Assembly: GCA_028701945.1 (NCBI GenBank)
Contig: JAQVPT010000061.1
Location: forward strand, 1-13,800
Length of the DNA: 13,800 nt
Reading direction: 5' to 3'
Source: Bacteroidales bacterium
GTDB taxonomy: Bacteria; Bacteroidota; Bacteroidia; Bacteroidales; ML635J-15
Below the pieces are notes generated by a model. That model searched no databases. It saw only the letters and a list, made by a program, of their open reading frames with translations, and was not told where the DNA came from. The position numbers and the translations under genes are program-made. Shown here in pieces: positions 13,684-13,800 of the stretch (within the stretch, counting starts at the first letter, position 1; every line of letters begins with the position of its first letter).

Positions 13684-13800
13684 GAACAGAAGAACAATTG
13701 AACAATTGAACATTCGAACAAGAGAGCATTTGAAGTAAGAGCAGAATCAGTGGAGCACAACTTTAAGAGAACATTCGAACAAGAGAACAGAAGAACGCAG
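13684..13800 (+). repeat. Octamer-periodic GAACNNNN repeat running off the window end
   Basis: Five consecutive 8-base units start at 13684, 13692, 13700, 13708 and 13716 (GAACAGAA, GAACAATT twice, GAACATTC, GAACAAGA), followed by decayed units (GAGCATTT, GAAGTAAG). A second block of four units starts at 13769, 13777, 13785 and 13793 (GAACATTC, GAACAAGA, GAACAGAA, GAACGCAG). The 18-base string GAACATTCGAACAAGAGA occurs in both blocks. The first four bases of a unit are constant and the last four vary. The period of 8 is not a multiple of 3, which argues against coding. Confidence 0.75.

Overview
The window looks like a chromosomal segment of a Bacteroidota (Bacteroidetes) bacterium, roughly one third GC. 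Supporting signs are a MurF-alanine racemase fusion, a DUF4105/Lnb-type membrane protein, a secreted protein with a PKD domain and a C-terminal type IX secretion (T9SS) sorting domain, almost no Shine-Dalgarno sequences, and promoter elements of the Bacteroidota form TTTG-N19-TAnnTTTG. No rRNA, tRNA, CRISPR array or intact transposase was seen.

Left part (1-5216), a decayed restriction-modification (RM) and defence-type island, all on the minus strand. At the edge lies a D12-class DNA adenine methyltransferase gene. It is interrupted by one in-frame TAA at codon 114, but the same frame then stays open to the window edge and carries the DPPY catalytic motif. Next comes a tightly packed operon read from 4420 down to 1562: a deletion remnant of a type I RM HsdM, a full-length RhuM-family gene, a truncated second RhuM, and a TPR protein. 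A clear promoter precedes it, and gene spacings are 1, 1 and 4 nt. No hsdR or complete hsdS is present. An imperfect direct repeat of about 408 bp (1227-1635 and 4697-5103) brackets the operon, and the right copy carries a second, truncated 3' end of the TPR gene. This points to duplication or recombination at a mobile locus.

Middle (5217-8630), housekeeping genes. A minus-strand operon encodes a conserved acidic hypothetical protein, a secreted M28 metallopeptidase and RsmI (16S rRNA C1402 2'-O-methyltransferase), with abutting or overlapping genes. It is divergent from tdk (thymidine kinase), and both promoters appear to lie in the 61-bp gap.

Right part (8049-13569), plus strand: tdk, murF-alr (peptidoglycan precursor ligase plus D-alanine supply in one chain) and the DUF4105/Lnb-like protein follow one another with short gaps. 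A separate gene then encodes a T9SS-exported SGNH hydrolase-like protein. The last 120 bases hold an unexplained octamer-periodic repeat (GAACNNNN) that runs off the window end.

The most unusual material is in the island: the HsdM remnant that keeps its two ends but lacks the catalytic core, the identical 15-nt gene junctions on both sides of the intact rhuM, and a palindrome in the coding sequence of both rhuM genes at the same protein motif (CRxxRQ).
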